From contig NZ_BMCG01000005.1 of assembly GCF_014635065.1 (NCBI RefSeq), positions 248,001 to 312,000 on the forward strand: a stretch of DNA of 64,000 nt, written 5' to 3'. The number at the start of each line of letters is the position of its first letter. The first letter of the stretch is position 1. A program made the position numbers and the translations under genes. This stretch comes from Oxalicibacterium flavum (GTDB lineage Bacteria; Pseudomonadota; Gammaproteobacteria; Burkholderiales; Burkholderiaceae_D). Below are positions 1-10,855 of this stretch, piece after piece. Below the pieces are notes generated by a model. That model was not told the DNA's origin. It searched no databases and saw nothing but the letters and a program-made list of their open reading frames with translations.

Positions 1-1
1 C

Positions 2-1345
2 GGATTGGCGCCCGGTGTTCAGGCGCAGGACATGAGTGCTTCCTCTGGCAACGCGAATGCCGCACGCGTACAGCCGCGGCTGGCCGATGCGATCCTGGTG
101 GTGGTCAACAGCGATGTCATCACGCGCTACGAGTTTCTGCAGCGTTTGCAGATGGTGGAGCAACGTCTGCAAAGCCAGGGTGGACAGATGCCGCCGGTCC
201 AGCAATTGCAGCGCCAGTTGCTCGAACGCATGATCGTCGAGAAGGCGCAGCTGCAGCAGGCCAAGGAACGCGGTATCCGTGTCGACGATGCGATGCTCGA
301 CCGCGCCATCGCCAGGATCGCGGATCAGAACAACATGGGCATGAGCGAATTCCGCCAGCGTCTCGAGCAGGATGGCATGTCGTATCCGGCCTTCCGTGAG
401 GAAATTCGTAGCGAGATCACCATGCAGCGTCTGCGCGAGGTGGAGGTTGACAACAAGATTCAGGTATCGGATGCTGAGATCGATGTCTTCCTCGCCGCGC
501 ACGACAACGGCAATGCCGCCGCTGCTCCGCAGGAATTGAATATTGCGCAAATCCTGATCCGCATCCCGGAAAACCCGACACAGCAGCAACTGGCGCAGAG
601 CAAGCAGCGCGCGGACGAAGTGCTGGCGCAATTGCAGGCGGGTGGAGATTTCGCCAAGCTGGCGGCCGCCTATTCGGATGCGCCGGACGGGTTGAACGGC
701 GGTGAGCTCGGCTGGCGCGCGCAGGATCGTCTGCCGCAACTGTTCGTCGATGCCACAGCCAATCTGCAGCAGGGTCAGATCGCACCGCTGGTGCGCAGCG
801 CCAACGGCTTCCACATCCTCAAACTGGTTGGCCGCCGTACGCAGAGCGTGATGCGCGGCGGCGCGGATGGCGGCCAGCAGGCAGCGGCGACGCCGAGCGT
901 GCAGCAGACGCACGCAAGCCACATTCTCATCAAGGTGAACCAGGTGGTGACGGCGGCCGAGGCGCGCCGCAAGCTGACCGAACTCAAGCAGCGCCTGGAC
1001 AACAATGCGGCGACCTTCGAGGAACTGGCACGCCTGTATTCCAACGATTTCTCGGCATCCAAGGGCGGCGATCTGGGCTGGATCTATCCGGGCGACACGG
1101 TGCCGGAATTCGAGCGCGCGATGGACGAACTGGCGGTCGGCCAGGTCAGCGAACCGATCGAATCGCCTTTCGGTTACCACCTGATTCTGGTCAAGGAACG
1201 CAAGATCGACGACGTCTCGCAGGAACGCAAGCGGATGGCGGCACGCCAGGCAATCCGCGAGCAGAAGCTCGAGGAGGCGACCCAGGACTGGCTGCGCCAG
1301 GTGCGCGATCAGGCTTACGTCGAATACCGCATCGACGAGCAGTAA
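2..1345 (+). CDS. surA: Periplasmic chaperone / peptidyl-prolyl isomerase SurA (5' end outside window)
   Basis: SurA escorts unfolded outer-membrane proteins through the periplasm to the BAM complex. The reading frame is open from the first bases. The visible start (LAPGVQA-QD) looks like the end of a signal peptide with its cleavage site, so the true start lies upstream. A SurA N-terminal helical domain covers about residues 20-170, followed by two parvulin-type PPIase domains near residues 175-275 and 300-400 (QELNIAQILIRI and QTHASHILIKVN openings, each ending in GFHILKL or GYHLILV) and a short C-terminal helix. Only 15 bases separate it from pdxA, the classic surA-pdxA-rsmA order. Normally lptD lies just upstream. 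Confidence 0.96.
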   Translation, partial: GLAPGVQAQDMSASSGNANAARVQPRLADAILVVVNSDVITRYEFLQRLQMVEQRLQSQGGQMPPVQQLQRQLLERMIVEKAQLQQAKERGIRVDDAMLDRAIARIADQNNMGMSEFRQRLEQDGMSYPAFREEIRSEITMQRLREVEVDNKIQVSDAEIDVFLAAHDNGNAAAAPQELNIAQILIRIPENPTQQQLAQSKQRADEVLAQLQAGGDFAKLAAAYSDAPDGLNGGELGWRAQDRLPQLFVDATANLQQGQIAPLVRSANGFHILKLVGRRTQSVMRGGADGGQQAAATPSVQQTHASHILIKVNQVVTAAEARRKLTELKQRLDNNAATFEELARLYSNDFSASKGGDLGWIYPGDTVPEFERAMDELAVGQVSEPIESPFGYHLILVKERKIDDVSQERKRMAARQAIREQKLEEATQDWLRQVRDQAYVEYRIDEQ

Positions 1346-1360
1346 GACGTTTCTCCGAGC

Positions 1361-2395
1361 ATGAGCAAGCGCCCGATCATTGCCATCACCTGCGGCGAGC
1401 CGGCAGGAATCGGGCCGGAGATCTCGCTGCGTGCAGCGTGGGAATTGCGGGCCGATGCATGCAGCGTATTGATCGGCGATATCGCGCTGCTGTCGCGCAT
1501 CGCGCAGGCGATCAATCCCGCCATCGAACTGGTGCAGCTGTCGGCGCATGAGGTGGCGTTTCCCTCCGCTGCACGCGACCAGTTGATGGTCATCGACTGC
1601 CCGTTGGCGGCGCCGGTGACGGCAGGTCAACTGGATGCGCACAACGGCCATGCCGTGCTGCAGACGCTCGACGTCGCCATCGACGGCGCCATGCAGAAGC
1701 GTTTCGATGCCATCGTCACCGCGCCGCTGCAGAAATCCACGATCAACGATGCCGGCGTGCCGTTCACCGGCCATACCGAATACCTGGCCGAACGCACCGG
1801 CACGCCGCAGGTCGTGATGATGCTGGCGACCAATGCGACGCCGCAACCGCTGCGCGTGGCGCTGGCGACCACGCACCTGGCGCTGAAGGACATCGCGGCG
1901 GCCATCACGGTCGAACGCCTGTCGGCTATCCTCGACATCGTGCATGCCGATCTGCGCAACAAGTTCGGCATCGCGCAGCCGCGCATCCTGGTCACCGGCC
2001 TCAATCCGCATGCGGGCGAGGACGGCTACCTGGGGCGCGAGGAGATCGACGTGATCAAGCCGACATTGCAGGCGGCAGCGGCGAGGGGAATGGAGGTGCG
2101 CGGTCCGTATCCGGCCGACACGCTGTTCCAGCAGCGCCATCTCGCGCATGCCGACTGCGTGCTGGCGATGTATCACGATCAGGGTTTGCCGGTGCTCAAG
2201 TACGCGAGTTTCGGCCTCGGCGTCAACATCACGCTCGGCCTGCCGATCATCCGCACTTCGGTGGACCACGGCACCGCGCTCGACCTCGCTGCCGCCGGGC
2301 TGGGGCAGGCGGACTACGGCAGCATGGTCGAGGCGATCCGCGTTGCGGCGCAGATGGCGCAGGCCGTGCGCGCCTCGTCCGGCGCTTCCTCTTAA
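1361..2395 (+). CDS. pdxA: 4-hydroxythreonine-4-phosphate dehydrogenase
   Basis: This enzyme carries out the NAD-dependent oxidation of 4-hydroxy-L-threonine phosphate in the DXP-dependent route to pyridoxal phosphate; it is a cytosolic, metal-dependent homodimer. At 344 residues it has the expected family length. Visible family motifs are [10 protein letters not shown] near the start, [18 protein letters not shown], and [12 protein letters not shown], which carries a metal-binding histidine. It follows surA closely and precedes rsmA by 38 bases, so the three are probably co-transcribed. The start ATG at 1361 is preceded by a weak purine stretch. Codon use is like its neighbours. Confidence 0.96.
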   Translation: MSKRPIIAITCGEPAGIGPEISLRAAWELRADACSVLIGDIALLSRIAQAINPAIELVQLSAHEVAFPSAARDQLMVIDCPLAAPVTAGQLDAHNGHAVLQTLDVAIDGAMQKRFDAIVTAPLQKSTINDAGVPFTGHTEYLAERTGTPQVVMMLATNATPQPLRVALATTHLALKDIAAAITVERLSAILDIVHADLRNKFGIAQPRILVTGLNPHAGEDGYLGREEIDVIKPTLQAAAARGMEVRGPYPADTLFQQRHLAHADCVLAMYHDQGLPVLKYASFGLGVNITLGLPIIRTSVDHGTALDLAAAGLGQADYGSMVEAIRVAAQMAQAVRASSGASS

Positions 2396-2433
2396 CCTGA
2401 TGGCCGGCGGCATGCCGGCCTTGGCATTCCTTC

Positions 2434-3207
2434 ATGAAACACATTCCACGCAAGCGCTTCGGCCAGAACTTCCTGAAGGACGACGCGGTTCTGCACAACA
2501 TCATCGATGTCATCGCACCGCAGCCGCAGGACACCATGGTCGAGATCGGTCCCGGTCTGGCAGCCATGACGCGCCTGCTCGTCGATCGCGTCGGCGACAT
2601 GCACGTGGTCGAACTCGACCGCGACCTGGTCGTCTATCTGAAAAAGAATTTTGGCGCGGACCGGCTGACCGTGCACTCGGCCGACGCGCTGCAGTTCGAT
2701 TTCGCCAGCATTCCCGTGCCGCCGGAGCGCAAGCTGCGCGTGGTCGGCAACCTGCCGTACAACATCTCGAGCCCGCTGCTGTTCCATCTGGCGTCGATCG
2801 CGCCACGCGTGCAGGACCAGCATTTCATGCTGCAGAAGGAAGTCGTCGAACGCATGGTGGCGGAACCGGGCAGCAAGGCCTTCGGCCGCCTGTCGGTGAT
2901 GCTGCAATGGCGCTACCACATGGAGCTCATGTTCGTGGTGCCGCCCGACGCCTTCGACCCGCCGCCGCGCGTCGATTCGGCCATCGTGCGCATGATCCCG
3001 CTCGCGCAGCCCTTGCCCTGCGACGGCGAAAAGCTCGAGCAGGTGGTACAGAAGGCGTTCTCGCAGCGCCGCAAGGTGATCCGCAATTGTCTGGCCGGCA
3101 TGGCCGACGAGCAGCAGCTGATCGCCGCCGGCATCGACCCGCAACTGCGTCCCGAAGCCATCGCCATGGAACAGTACGTGGCGCTGACCAATCTGCTGCA
3201 CGCCTAG
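2434..3207 (+). CDS. rsmA: 16S rRNA (adenine1518/1519-N6)-dimethyltransferase
   Basis: RsmA (KsgA) dimethylates two adjacent adenosines in helix 45 of 16S rRNA late in 30S assembly. The 257-residue product has the Rossmann SAM-binding motif VEIGPGLAAMT near residue 35, an acidic LDRDL motif following it, and the catalytic NLPYNISSPLLF motif near residue 108. The N-terminal KRFGQNFL is typical. Its place after surA and pdxA matches E. coli and other proteobacteria. Loss usually gives kasugamycin resistance in the family. Confidence 0.97.
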   Translation: MKHIPRKRFGQNFLKDDAVLHNIIDVIAPQPQDTMVEIGPGLAAMTRLLVDRVGDMHVVELDRDLVVYLKKNFGADRLTVHSADALQFDFASIPVPPERKLRVVGNLPYNISSPLLFHLASIAPRVQDQHFMLQKEVVERMVAEPGSKAFGRLSVMLQWRYHMELMFVVPPDAFDPPPRVDSAIVRMIPLAQPLPCDGEKLEQVVQKAFSQRRKVIRNCLAGMADEQQLIAAGIDPQLRPEAIAMEQYVALTNLLHA

Positions 3208-3294
3208 CCGCTCCTGCCGCAGGGCCGTCGGCAGAAAATGCCGCGCGGGCATACAATCTCGTCTTCGAATAACCCTGCTTTCAAGAGGACTATC

Positions 3295-3702
3295 ATGCGT
3301 ATCCTGCATACCATGCTGCGCGTCGGCGATCTGCAACGCTCCGTCGATTTCTACACCCGCCTGCTTGGCATGACGCTGCTGCGGAAAGTGGAAAACACCG
3401 AATACAACTACACGCTGGCTTACCTCGGGTACGGCAGCAATCCCGAACACGCGGAACTCGAGCTGACCTACAACCATGGCGTCACTCAGTACGAGATGGG
3501 CACCGCCTACGGTCACATCGCGATCGCCGTGCCCGATGCCTACAAGGCCTGCGCCGACGTCAAGGCCGGTGGCGGCAACGTCACGCGCGAAGCAGGTCCG
3601 GTGAAGGGCGGCAGTACCGTGATCGCCTTCGTCGCCGATCCGGACGGCTACAAGGTCGAGCTCATCGAACGCAAGGATTGGGAGGGAACCGAGAAGTTCT
3701 GA
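3295..3702 (+). CDS. gloA: Lactoylglutathione lyase (glyoxalase I)
   Basis: This enzyme isomerises the methylglyoxal-glutathione hemithioacetal to S-lactoylglutathione, the first step of methylglyoxal detoxification in the cytosol. The product is 135 residues, the usual size for a bacterial Ni-type GloA. It opens [13 protein letters not shown] with the metal-ligand His at residue 5, continues with [10 protein letters not shown] and GHIAIAV, and ends with KVELIER; these supply the expected His/Glu ligands. An ATG 19 codons upstream is in frame, but the start at 3295 is preceded by AAGAGGA and matches family N-termini. About 90 bases separate it from rsmA, so it may have its own promoter. Confidence 0.96.
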   Translation: MRILHTMLRVGDLQRSVDFYTRLLGMTLLRKVENTEYNYTLAYLGYGSNPEHAELELTYNHGVTQYEMGTAYGHIAIAVPDAYKACADVKAGGGNVTREAGPVKGGSTVIAFVADPDGYKVELIERKDWEGTEKF

Positions 3703-3784
3703 AGCGCGTGCTTCAGGACCGTGTTCCGAATATCTGAAGCTGAACAGCCATCTCTGCGATGGCGGATTGAAGCGGGTACGCCGA

Positions 3785-4678
3785 TCAGAAGATCGGCAGC
3801 GTCTCCGGCGCATGATCGCGCAGCGCCTTGCGCGCCGCCGCGAATTCCGGGAACACCGATTGCACCGTGGCCCAGAAGCGCGGGCTGTGGTTCATCTCGC
3901 GCAGGTGCGAGAGTTCGTGCGCGATCACGTAGTCGATCAGCGGCAGCGCAAAATGGATCAGCCGCCAGTTGAGGCGGATGCGGCCGTCGGCGGTGCACGA
4001 ACCCCATTGCGTGGTCGCTGACGACAAGGCGAACGACTGGTAGCTGACGCCGAGTTTTTCCGCATAGATCGGCAACCGCTCGCCGAACAGGCGCTTGGCC
4101 TCGAGCTGCAGCCAGCCCTGCACGCGATCCTTCAACTGCTGCTCGGCCGCGTCCTGCGGCAGGGCGATCGTCAATTCGCGCGTCGTTTCGTCGTAGGCGA
4201 TGCCGGTCGCCAGGCTGGTGCGCAGGCGCAGCACGATGTCCTCGCCCAGGTAGGGCAGCTTGCCGCCGTCGCGCCATTCCATCTGCGGCTGCAGGCGGCG
4301 TGCCGAGCGCTCGCGGCGTTCGTTGAGCTTGTTGAAGATCCAGCGCCGCTTCTCGTGGATCGCATTGTCAATTTCGCTCTGCGTGACCCACTTGGGTGCC
4401 GTGATGCGCAGGCCGTCGTCGTCGATCATGAAGCCGATCGAGCGGCGCTTGGAGCGCACCAACGCATAGTCGAGCGCGTGTTCACCGATCTGGATGCGAC
4501 GCTTGCCCTGTGCCAGCGGCCGCGACGGCTCGACCGGCGCAATGCCGCCCTGCAGCGGTGCCGATTGCGGCGGCGCCGGTTGATCCACCTTCGGCTGCGC
4601 GGCGTGATCGTTCGCGAAGAAGTCGAGCTGCAGCGCGAGCTGTTGCGGATCGGGAGCAGTGTGACGGAGCAGCTTCAA
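3785..4678 (-). CDS. YgjP-like (DUF45) zinc metallopeptidase-fold protein
   Basis: This is a 297-residue cytosolic protein of the DUF45/YgjP family, annotated as an M48-like metal-dependent hydrolase. The C-terminal half holds the zinc-binding helix HELSHLREMNHSPRFW, with the HExxH-type signature in the form HELSH and a downstream His. Upstream are a conserved beta-rich segment and an SxTTQWGSC-type motif (SATTQWGSC). The first ~90 residues are low-complexity and proline-rich and probably variable. It ends 82 bases from the convergent gloA. The 33 bases between it and plsC suggest it is the last gene of the plsC operon. The cellular substrate is unknown. Confidence 0.82.
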   Translation of the reverse strand: MKLLRHTAPDPQQLALQLDFFANDHAAQPKVDQPAPPQSAPLQGGIAPVEPSRPLAQGKRRIQIGEHALDYALVRSKRRSIGFMIDDDGLRITAPKWVTQSEIDNAIHEKRRWIFNKLNERRERSARRLQPQMEWRDGGKLPYLGEDIVLRLRTSLATGIAYDETTRELTIALPQDAAEQQLKDRVQGWLQLEAKRLFGERLPIYAEKLGVSYQSFALSSATTQWGSCTADGRIRLNWRLIHFALPLIDYVIAHELSHLREMNHSPRFWATVQSVFPEFAAARKALRDHAPETLPIF

Positions 4679-4711
4679 GGGCGGTTGGTCGTTATATGTG
4701 GTCGGAGCGGA

Positions 4712-5458
4712 TCAATCGGTTGCGCGGCGCTGTTCGCCGGCATAGGCGTGCGGCGAGATCACGCGCATTTCCGATTCTATCCAATTTTCGACCTGTGCCA
4801 TCAGATCGACCGCGTTCATGCCTTCCGGCGAGATCGGCGTGCCGATGGATACCGTGATCAGGCCCGGCTTCTTGATGAAGGAATTGCGCGGCCAGCATTC
4901 GCCGGCGTTGAGCGCGATCGGCACCACCGGCGTGTTCGTCTCGACCGCGAGACGCGCGCCGCCGCCCTTGTAGCGGCCCTGGCTGCCGACCGGCGTGCGC
5001 GTGCCTTCGGGGAACATGATGATCCACTGGCCGTCCGCCAGCCGCATGCGGCCGAACTTGGCGACCTGCGCGAACGCATCCTTGCCGTTGCTGCGGTCGA
5101 TCGGAATCATGCGCAACAGCGCCAGCGCCCAGCCGAACAGCGGGATGTACATCAGTTCCTTCTTGAGCACATAGACCAGCGGGCGCGGCATGATGTAGAA
5201 CAGGAAGATCGTCTCCCATGCCGACTGGTGCTTGGACAGCAGGATCACCGGCTGGTCGGGCAGGTTCTCGTAGCCGACGACGCGATAGCGGATGCCGCAC
5301 ACGACCTTCGCCAGCCAGACGATGAAGACGTTCCAGCGCGAGGTGATGTAGTAGCGCGTGCGGTACGGCAGCGGCAGCGCGAGGAAGCAGACGAAGGCCC
5401 AGACGGTGGTGGCAAGCACCATGCCGATGGCGAAGACGAGGGAACGCAGGAACAGCAT
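4712..5458 (-). CDS. plsC: 1-acyl-sn-glycerol-3-phosphate acyltransferase
   Basis: PlsC adds the second acyl chain to lysophosphatidic acid to make phosphatidic acid at the inner membrane. The 248-residue protein starts with a hydrophobic segment (residues 1-35). It carries the acyltransferase block I as KHQSAWET, with Glu in place of the usual Asp of the HX4D motif (a variant seen in PlsC-like proteins of this group), and block III as FPEGTR. Its ATG shares one base with the gmhB stop (TGATG), indicating translational coupling. It could act on another lysophospholipid, but PlsC is the simplest reading. Confidence 0.9.
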   Translation of the reverse strand: MLFLRSLVFAIGMVLATTVWAFVCFLALPLPYRTRYYITSRWNVFIVWLAKVVCGIRYRVVGYENLPDQPVILLSKHQSAWETIFLFYIMPRPLVYVLKKELMYIPLFGWALALLRMIPIDRSNGKDAFAQVAKFGRMRLADGQWIIMFPEGTRTPVGSQGRYKGGGARLAVETNTPVVPIALNAGECWPRNSFIKKPGLITVSIGTPISPEGMNAVDLMAQVENWIESEMRVISPHAYAGEQRRATD

Positions 5459-6039
5459 CAGGAATCACCCGGACGGTTGGCGGCCGGGCGCGCGGAAACC
5501 GCCGGCAGCGAAAGAATATGGTCGGCCACGGCGGCCAGGTCGGGCAGGAACTCGGTGCCCGGCGGCAGCCCGCCCTTCGCGAAGGTGCGCTCGCCTTTGC
5601 CTGTGCCGACCAGATACGGCTTGCAGCCGACCACGAAGCCGGCCTGCAGGTCGCGCAGCGAATCGCCGACGTGCGGCACGCCCTTCAGGCCGATCTCGAA
5701 ACGTTGCGCGATCGCATTGAGCATGCCCGGTTGCGGCTTGCGGCAGTCGCAATGATCGTCGGCCGAATGTGGACAGAAGAATACGGCGTCGATCTCGGCG
5801 CCGACCGCCTGCGCGGCCGTGTGCATCTTCTGGTGGATCGCATTGAGCGTCATCATGTCGAGCAGGCCGCGCGCGATGCCCGACTGGTTGCTTGCGACCA
5901 CCACACGATAGCCGGCCTGGTTCAGGCGCGCGATGGCTTCCAGCGAACCGGGAATCGGCACCCATTCGGCCGGCGACCTGACCGGCGTTTCCTGATCGCG
6001 GTTGATGACGCCGTCGCGGTCGAGAATGATCAGTTTCAT
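5458..6039 (-). CDS. gmhB: D-glycero-beta-D-manno-heptose-1,7-bisphosphate 7-phosphatase
   Basis: This HAD-superfamily phosphatase removes the 7-phosphate in the ADP-heptose pathway for lipopolysaccharide inner core. At 193 residues it has the family length. Visible signatures are DRDGVIN (nucleophile Asp and general acid Asp) at residues 7-13, SNQSGIARG, the zinc-binding cluster CPHSADDHCDC, the RKPQPGM lysine motif, and VGDSLRDLQA near the end. It sits between glyS and plsC; this glyQ-glyS-gmhB-plsC order is common in betaproteobacteria. Only 37 bases separate it from glyS, so co-transcription is likely. Confidence 0.95.
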   Translation of the reverse strand: MKLIILDRDGVINRDQETPVRSPAEWVPIPGSLEAIARLNQAGYRVVVASNQSGIARGLLDMMTLNAIHQKMHTAAQAVGAEIDAVFFCPHSADDHCDCRKPQPGMLNAIAQRFEIGLKGVPHVGDSLRDLQAGFVVGCKPYLVGTGKGERTFAKGGLPPGTEFLPDLAAVADHILSLPAVSARPAANRPGDS

Positions 6040-6076
6040 CGCAGCGCCTTTCTGAACGGAGACTCGGGTCGATGGA

Positions 6077-8175
6077 TCAGGACGCTAGGCGCGAAATGTC
6101 GGCCACCTGGTTCATCGCCGCATGCAGCGTTGCCAGCAGGCCCTGGCGGTTGGCGCGCAGAGCCGCATCGTCGGCATTGACCATCACGCTGTCGAAGAAG
6201 GCATCGACCGGCGTCTTCAGCGCGGCCAGCGCCTGCAGCGAAGCGGTGTAGTCGCCGCGCGCGAAGGCAGCGTCGGCATCCGGCTTGACCTGTGCCAGCG
6301 TCGCGTTGAGCGCGCGCTCGGCGTCTTCCTTCAGCAGCGCGGCATCCACCGTGGCCGGCACGTCGCCGTCGATCTTCTTCAGGATGTTGCCGACGCGCTT
6401 GTTGGCGGCAGCCAGGCTTGCCGCTTCCGGCAGCGCGGCAAAGGCGCGCACGGCCGCGAGACGGCTGGTGACGTCGGCCAGGCGCTGCGGTTGCAGGGCG
6501 AGCACGGCATCGATTTCCTGCGCGCTGTAGCCCTGTTCGCGCAACGCGTTGGCGAGGCGGTCGAAGAAGAAGCCGAGCAGCGCGGCGCGATGTTCGGCCG
6601 ACAGTCCGCCGAACGGTGCTTCGGCCGCGGCGATCAGTTCGTCGATGCCGATCGCGAGTTTGCCTTCGGTCAGCATGCGGATCACGCCGAGCGCATGGCG
6701 GCGCAGCGCGAACGGGTCCTTGTCGCCGCTCGGCACCTGGCCGATGGAAAACAGGCCGACCAGCGTTTCGAGCTTGTCTGCCAGCGCGGTCACGGTGCCG
6801 ACCGCATTGCGCGGCAGTTCGTCGCCGGCGAAGCGCGGCTTGTAATGGTCCTCGATGGCGTCGGCCACTGCGGCCGGCAGGCCGTCGTGCCGGGCGTAGT
6901 AGCGGCCCATGATGCCCTGCAGTTCGGGGAATTCGCCGACCATGTCGGTCAGCAGATCGGTCTTGGCCAGGCGCGCGGCGGTATCGACCTGCTGCGCGTC
7001 TGTGCCGAGCTTGGCGGCAATTGCCTTGGCAATCGCGCGCACGCGTTCGACGCGTTCGCCCTGGGTGCCGAGCTTGTTGTGATAGACGACCTTGTCGAGG
7101 CCGGGCAGGCGCGATTCGAGCGTCTTCTTGCGGTCCTGGTCGAAGAAGAACTTGGCATCGGCCAGGCGCGGACGCACCACGCGCTCGTTGCCGCCGATGA
7201 CCAGGCTGGCATCGGCCGGGCGGATGTTGGAGACGATCAGGAACTTGTTGCTCAGATTGCCGTTGGCGTCGAGCAGCGGGAAGTACTTCTGGTTCGCCTT
7301 CATGGTCAGGATCAGGCATTCCTGCGGCACGTCGAGGAAGGTTTCCTCGAACTGGCCGACCAGCACGTTGGGACGTTCGACCAGACCCGTGACCTCGTCG
7401 AGCAGCGCATCGTCCTCGATCGGCGTCAGGTTGTCACCGGCCTGCGCGGCGGCGTCGGCCAATTGGCGCGCGATCTCGGCGCGACGCTCGGCAAAGCCGG
7501 CGATCACCGCGCCTTCGGTGGCGAGTTGCTTGGCGTAGCTGTCTGCGTCGCGCACATAGACCGGATCGAGACCGGCTTCGAAGCGATGGCCGTGCGTGGT
7601 GTTGCCGGCGCGCAGGCCGAGCACCGAGACCGGCAGCACGTCGGCGCCATGCAGCACGACCAGGCCGTGCGCCGGGCGCACGAAGTTGACCGATTCCCAG
7701 CCGTCGGCCAGTTGATAGGTCATGACCTTGGGGATCGGCAGCTTGTTCAGCGTGTCGTCGAGCGCCTTCTGCACCGCTTCCGGCAGCGTGGCGCCGGTGA
7801 CGGTGCTGTTGAAGTAGAGCGCCTCGGCCTTGCCGTCGGATTCGCGCGTGAGCGAGGCGACCGCCGATTCGCCGGCGCCGAGCGCTGCCAGTTTTTTCAG
7901 CAACGCTGGCGTGGCCTTGCCGTTGGCGTCCAGGCCGACCGCGACCGGCATCAGTTTCTGCGAAACCTGCTTGTCGTCGGCCTGTTCGCTGACGTCGGTC
8001 AGGTGAATGCCGAGGCGGCGCGGCGAGGCGAAGGCCGTCAGCACGCTGTCGGCGCCGAGCACGCCCTGCGCCTGCAGCGATGCCTGCAGGTTCTGCGCGA
8101 AGGCGTCGCCGATTTTCCTGAGGGCCTTGGGCGGCAGTTCCTCGACGAAGAGTTCGATCAGTAAATTCTTGTTGC

Positions 8176-8179
<4 letters not shown>
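6077..8179 (-). CDS. glyS: Glycine--tRNA ligase beta subunit
   Basis: GlyS is the beta subunit of the bacterial alpha2beta2 glycyl-tRNA synthetase and carries most of the tRNA recognition. At 700 residues it has typical length. The N-terminus ([15 protein letters not shown]) and the internal block [12 protein letters not shown] with [12 protein letters not shown] are characteristic. Its start ATG overlaps the glyQ stop by four bases (ATGA), as expected for two subunits needed in equal amounts. Charging depends on complex formation with GlyQ. Confidence 0.97.
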
Positions 8180-9111
<932 letters not shown>

Positions 9112-9241
9112 CTTGTTGTTGATTTCCTGGTCTCGGCCGGAACGGCGAGCGGGCGGGTTTGCCGGAACCCAGCATTTTAACGGGTTTTGGTGGCGCCCAG
9201 CGTGCAGGTGGGCGCGGCAGGTGGAGTCGGTGTTGCGGCGT

Positions 9242-10825
9242 TCAGCGCGGGCGATGCGGCTTGCCTGTGCCGCCCAGCAGCCAGGCGGCGGCCAGCATGG
9301 CGAGCGCGGCGCAGACGATCAGGCCGTTGCCCCAGCGGATGTAGGGCGTGATGCCGCGGTAGCCCTGCACCGAGGTGGTCAGCACGCCGAGCGTGAACGG
9401 CGGCAGGCGTTCGCTGACCGCGCCGCGCGGGTCGATGACGGCGGTGGCGCCGGTGTTGGTGGCGCGCAGCATTGGGCGGCCGGTCTCGATCGCACGCAGT
9501 TGCGAAATCTGCAGGTGCTGCGGCAGCGCGATCGAATCGCCGAACCACGCGATGTTGGACACGTTCAGCAACAGGCTGGCTTCGGGCGTTCCCCCGGCGT
9601 GGCTGGCGCGCAGCTGGCCGGCGATCTCCTCGCCGAACAGATCCTCGTAGCAGATGTTGGGCAGCACCCACTGGTCCTTGACGGCGAACGGCGCCGGCGT
9701 CTCGGTACCGCGCGTGAAGTCGCCAAGCGGGATGTGCATCATATCGACGAACCAGCGGAAGCCGAGCGGGATGAACTCGCCGAACGGCACCAGGTGGTGC
9801 TTGTCGTAGCGGTACAGCGCGGGAGCGGACGCGCTGGCCGTGGCGGGAGCAATGCCGACCACGCTGTTGGCGTAGGAGGTGGGGCTGTCGCTGACGGGCA
9901 CGCCGAGCGCGATGTGGCTCTGCGAAGCGCTCGCGTATTCGGCCAGGCGCGGCAGGTAGTCGGGCGGCAACTGGTGCAGCAGCAGCGGCAGCGCGGTTTC
10001 CGGCGTGGCGATCAGGTCGGCCGGCGCGGCGCGGATCATGTCCTCGTACTGGCGCAGCGTGAGGTTGGCCTGGCTGGCGTCGAACTTGAGTTCCTGCGGC
10101 ACGTTGCCTTGCAGCAGGCGTACCGAGATCGGCTTGCCATGCGGTGCGGTCCACTCGACGGACTTCAGCGCGAAGCCGCCCAGCAGGATCGCCAGCGGCA
10201 GCATGACGATCATCCTGTTCGTATGCAGAGTCAGCAGCGAACCCGCGAGCAGCGCTGCCAGCCAGCCGAGGCCGTAGGCACCGATCAGCGGCGCAAAGCC
10301 GGCAAGCGGACTGGCGGTGTGAGCATAGCCGGAACCGATCCACGGGAAACCGGTGAAGATCCAGCCGCGTGTCCATTCCGCCAGCATCCACACGGCTGGC
10401 AGTACCAGCAACAGCATGGTGCGATCCGACAATTGTCTTCGTGTGCGCAGCCAGGCAGCCGCGCCGGCGCCGAACGCAAACAGCAGCGCCAGCGCCGCCG
10501 CCAGCAGGGCAACCGCCAGCGCGGCCATGGGCGACGGCATGCCGCCATAGACATGCATGCTGATGTAGAGCCAGTGCACGCCGACACCGAGCCAGCCGAA
10601 ACCGAAGGCCCAGGCGATCAGCATGCCGTGGCGCAGCGTACGTGCTGCGAGCAGCAGATGAAACAGCAGCGCGAGCGTGGCGATCTGCAGCGGCCACAGG
10701 CCGAAGGGGGCGAATGCGAAGACATTCAGCGCGCCGGCCGCCATGGCGACGAAGAAAGCTGGCAGAAACGCCGACAAAAACGCCGGCTGCAGCAGGCGCG
10801 CGATCACGCGGGCGAGCCGGAGCAA
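9242..10825 (-). CDS. lnt: Apolipoprotein N-acyltransferase
   Basis: Lnt adds the third acyl chain to the N-terminal cysteine of lipoproteins in the inner membrane, needed for Lol sorting to the outer membrane. At 527 residues it has about eight hydrophobic segments, most in the first 220 residues, then a periplasmic nitrilase domain. The catalytic triad is visible: Glu in [10 protein letters not shown], Lys in [14 protein letters not shown], and Cys in NICYEDLFG. The gene lies 30 bases downstream of corC, a pairing conserved across proteobacteria. A late hydrophobic segment ([16 protein letters not shown]) forms the final membrane helix. Confidence 0.97.
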   Translation of the reverse strand: MLRLARVIARLLQPAFLSAFLPAFFVAMAAGALNVFAFAPFGLWPLQIATLALLFHLLLAARTLRHGMLIAWAFGFGWLGVGVHWLYISMHVYGGMPSPMAALAVALLAAALALLFAFGAGAAAWLRTRRQLSDRTMLLLVLPAVWMLAEWTRGWIFTGFPWIGSGYAHTASPLAGFAPLIGAYGLGWLAALLAGSLLTLHTNRMIVMLPLAILLGGFALKSVEWTAPHGKPISVRLLQGNVPQELKFDASQANLTLRQYEDMIRAAPADLIATPETALPLLLHQLPPDYLPRLAEYASASQSHIALGVPVSDSPTSYANSVVGIAPATASASAPALYRYDKHHLVPFGEFIPLGFRWFVDMMHIPLGDFTRGTETPAPFAVKDQWVLPNICYEDLFGEEIAGQLRASHAGGTPEASLLLNVSNIAWFGDSIALPQHLQISQLRAIETGRPMLRATNTGATAVIDPRGAVSERLPPFTLGVLTTSVQGYRGITPYIRWGNGLIVCAALAMLAAAWLLGGTGKPHRPR

Positions 10826-10855
10826 AGGGAAGAGGGAGCGCGGCAGGAGGCGCGC

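Noticed and set aside
2392-3813. A 473-codon minus-strand open frame opposite rsmA and gloA
   Set aside because: It lies antisense to two well-identified genes, its product is His/Arg/Asp-rich low-complexity sequence, and such long antisense frames are common at this GC content.
6122-8164. A 680-codon plus-strand open frame opposite glyS
   Set aside because: Antisense shadow of glyS; the reverse frame of high-GC coding sequence often stays open.
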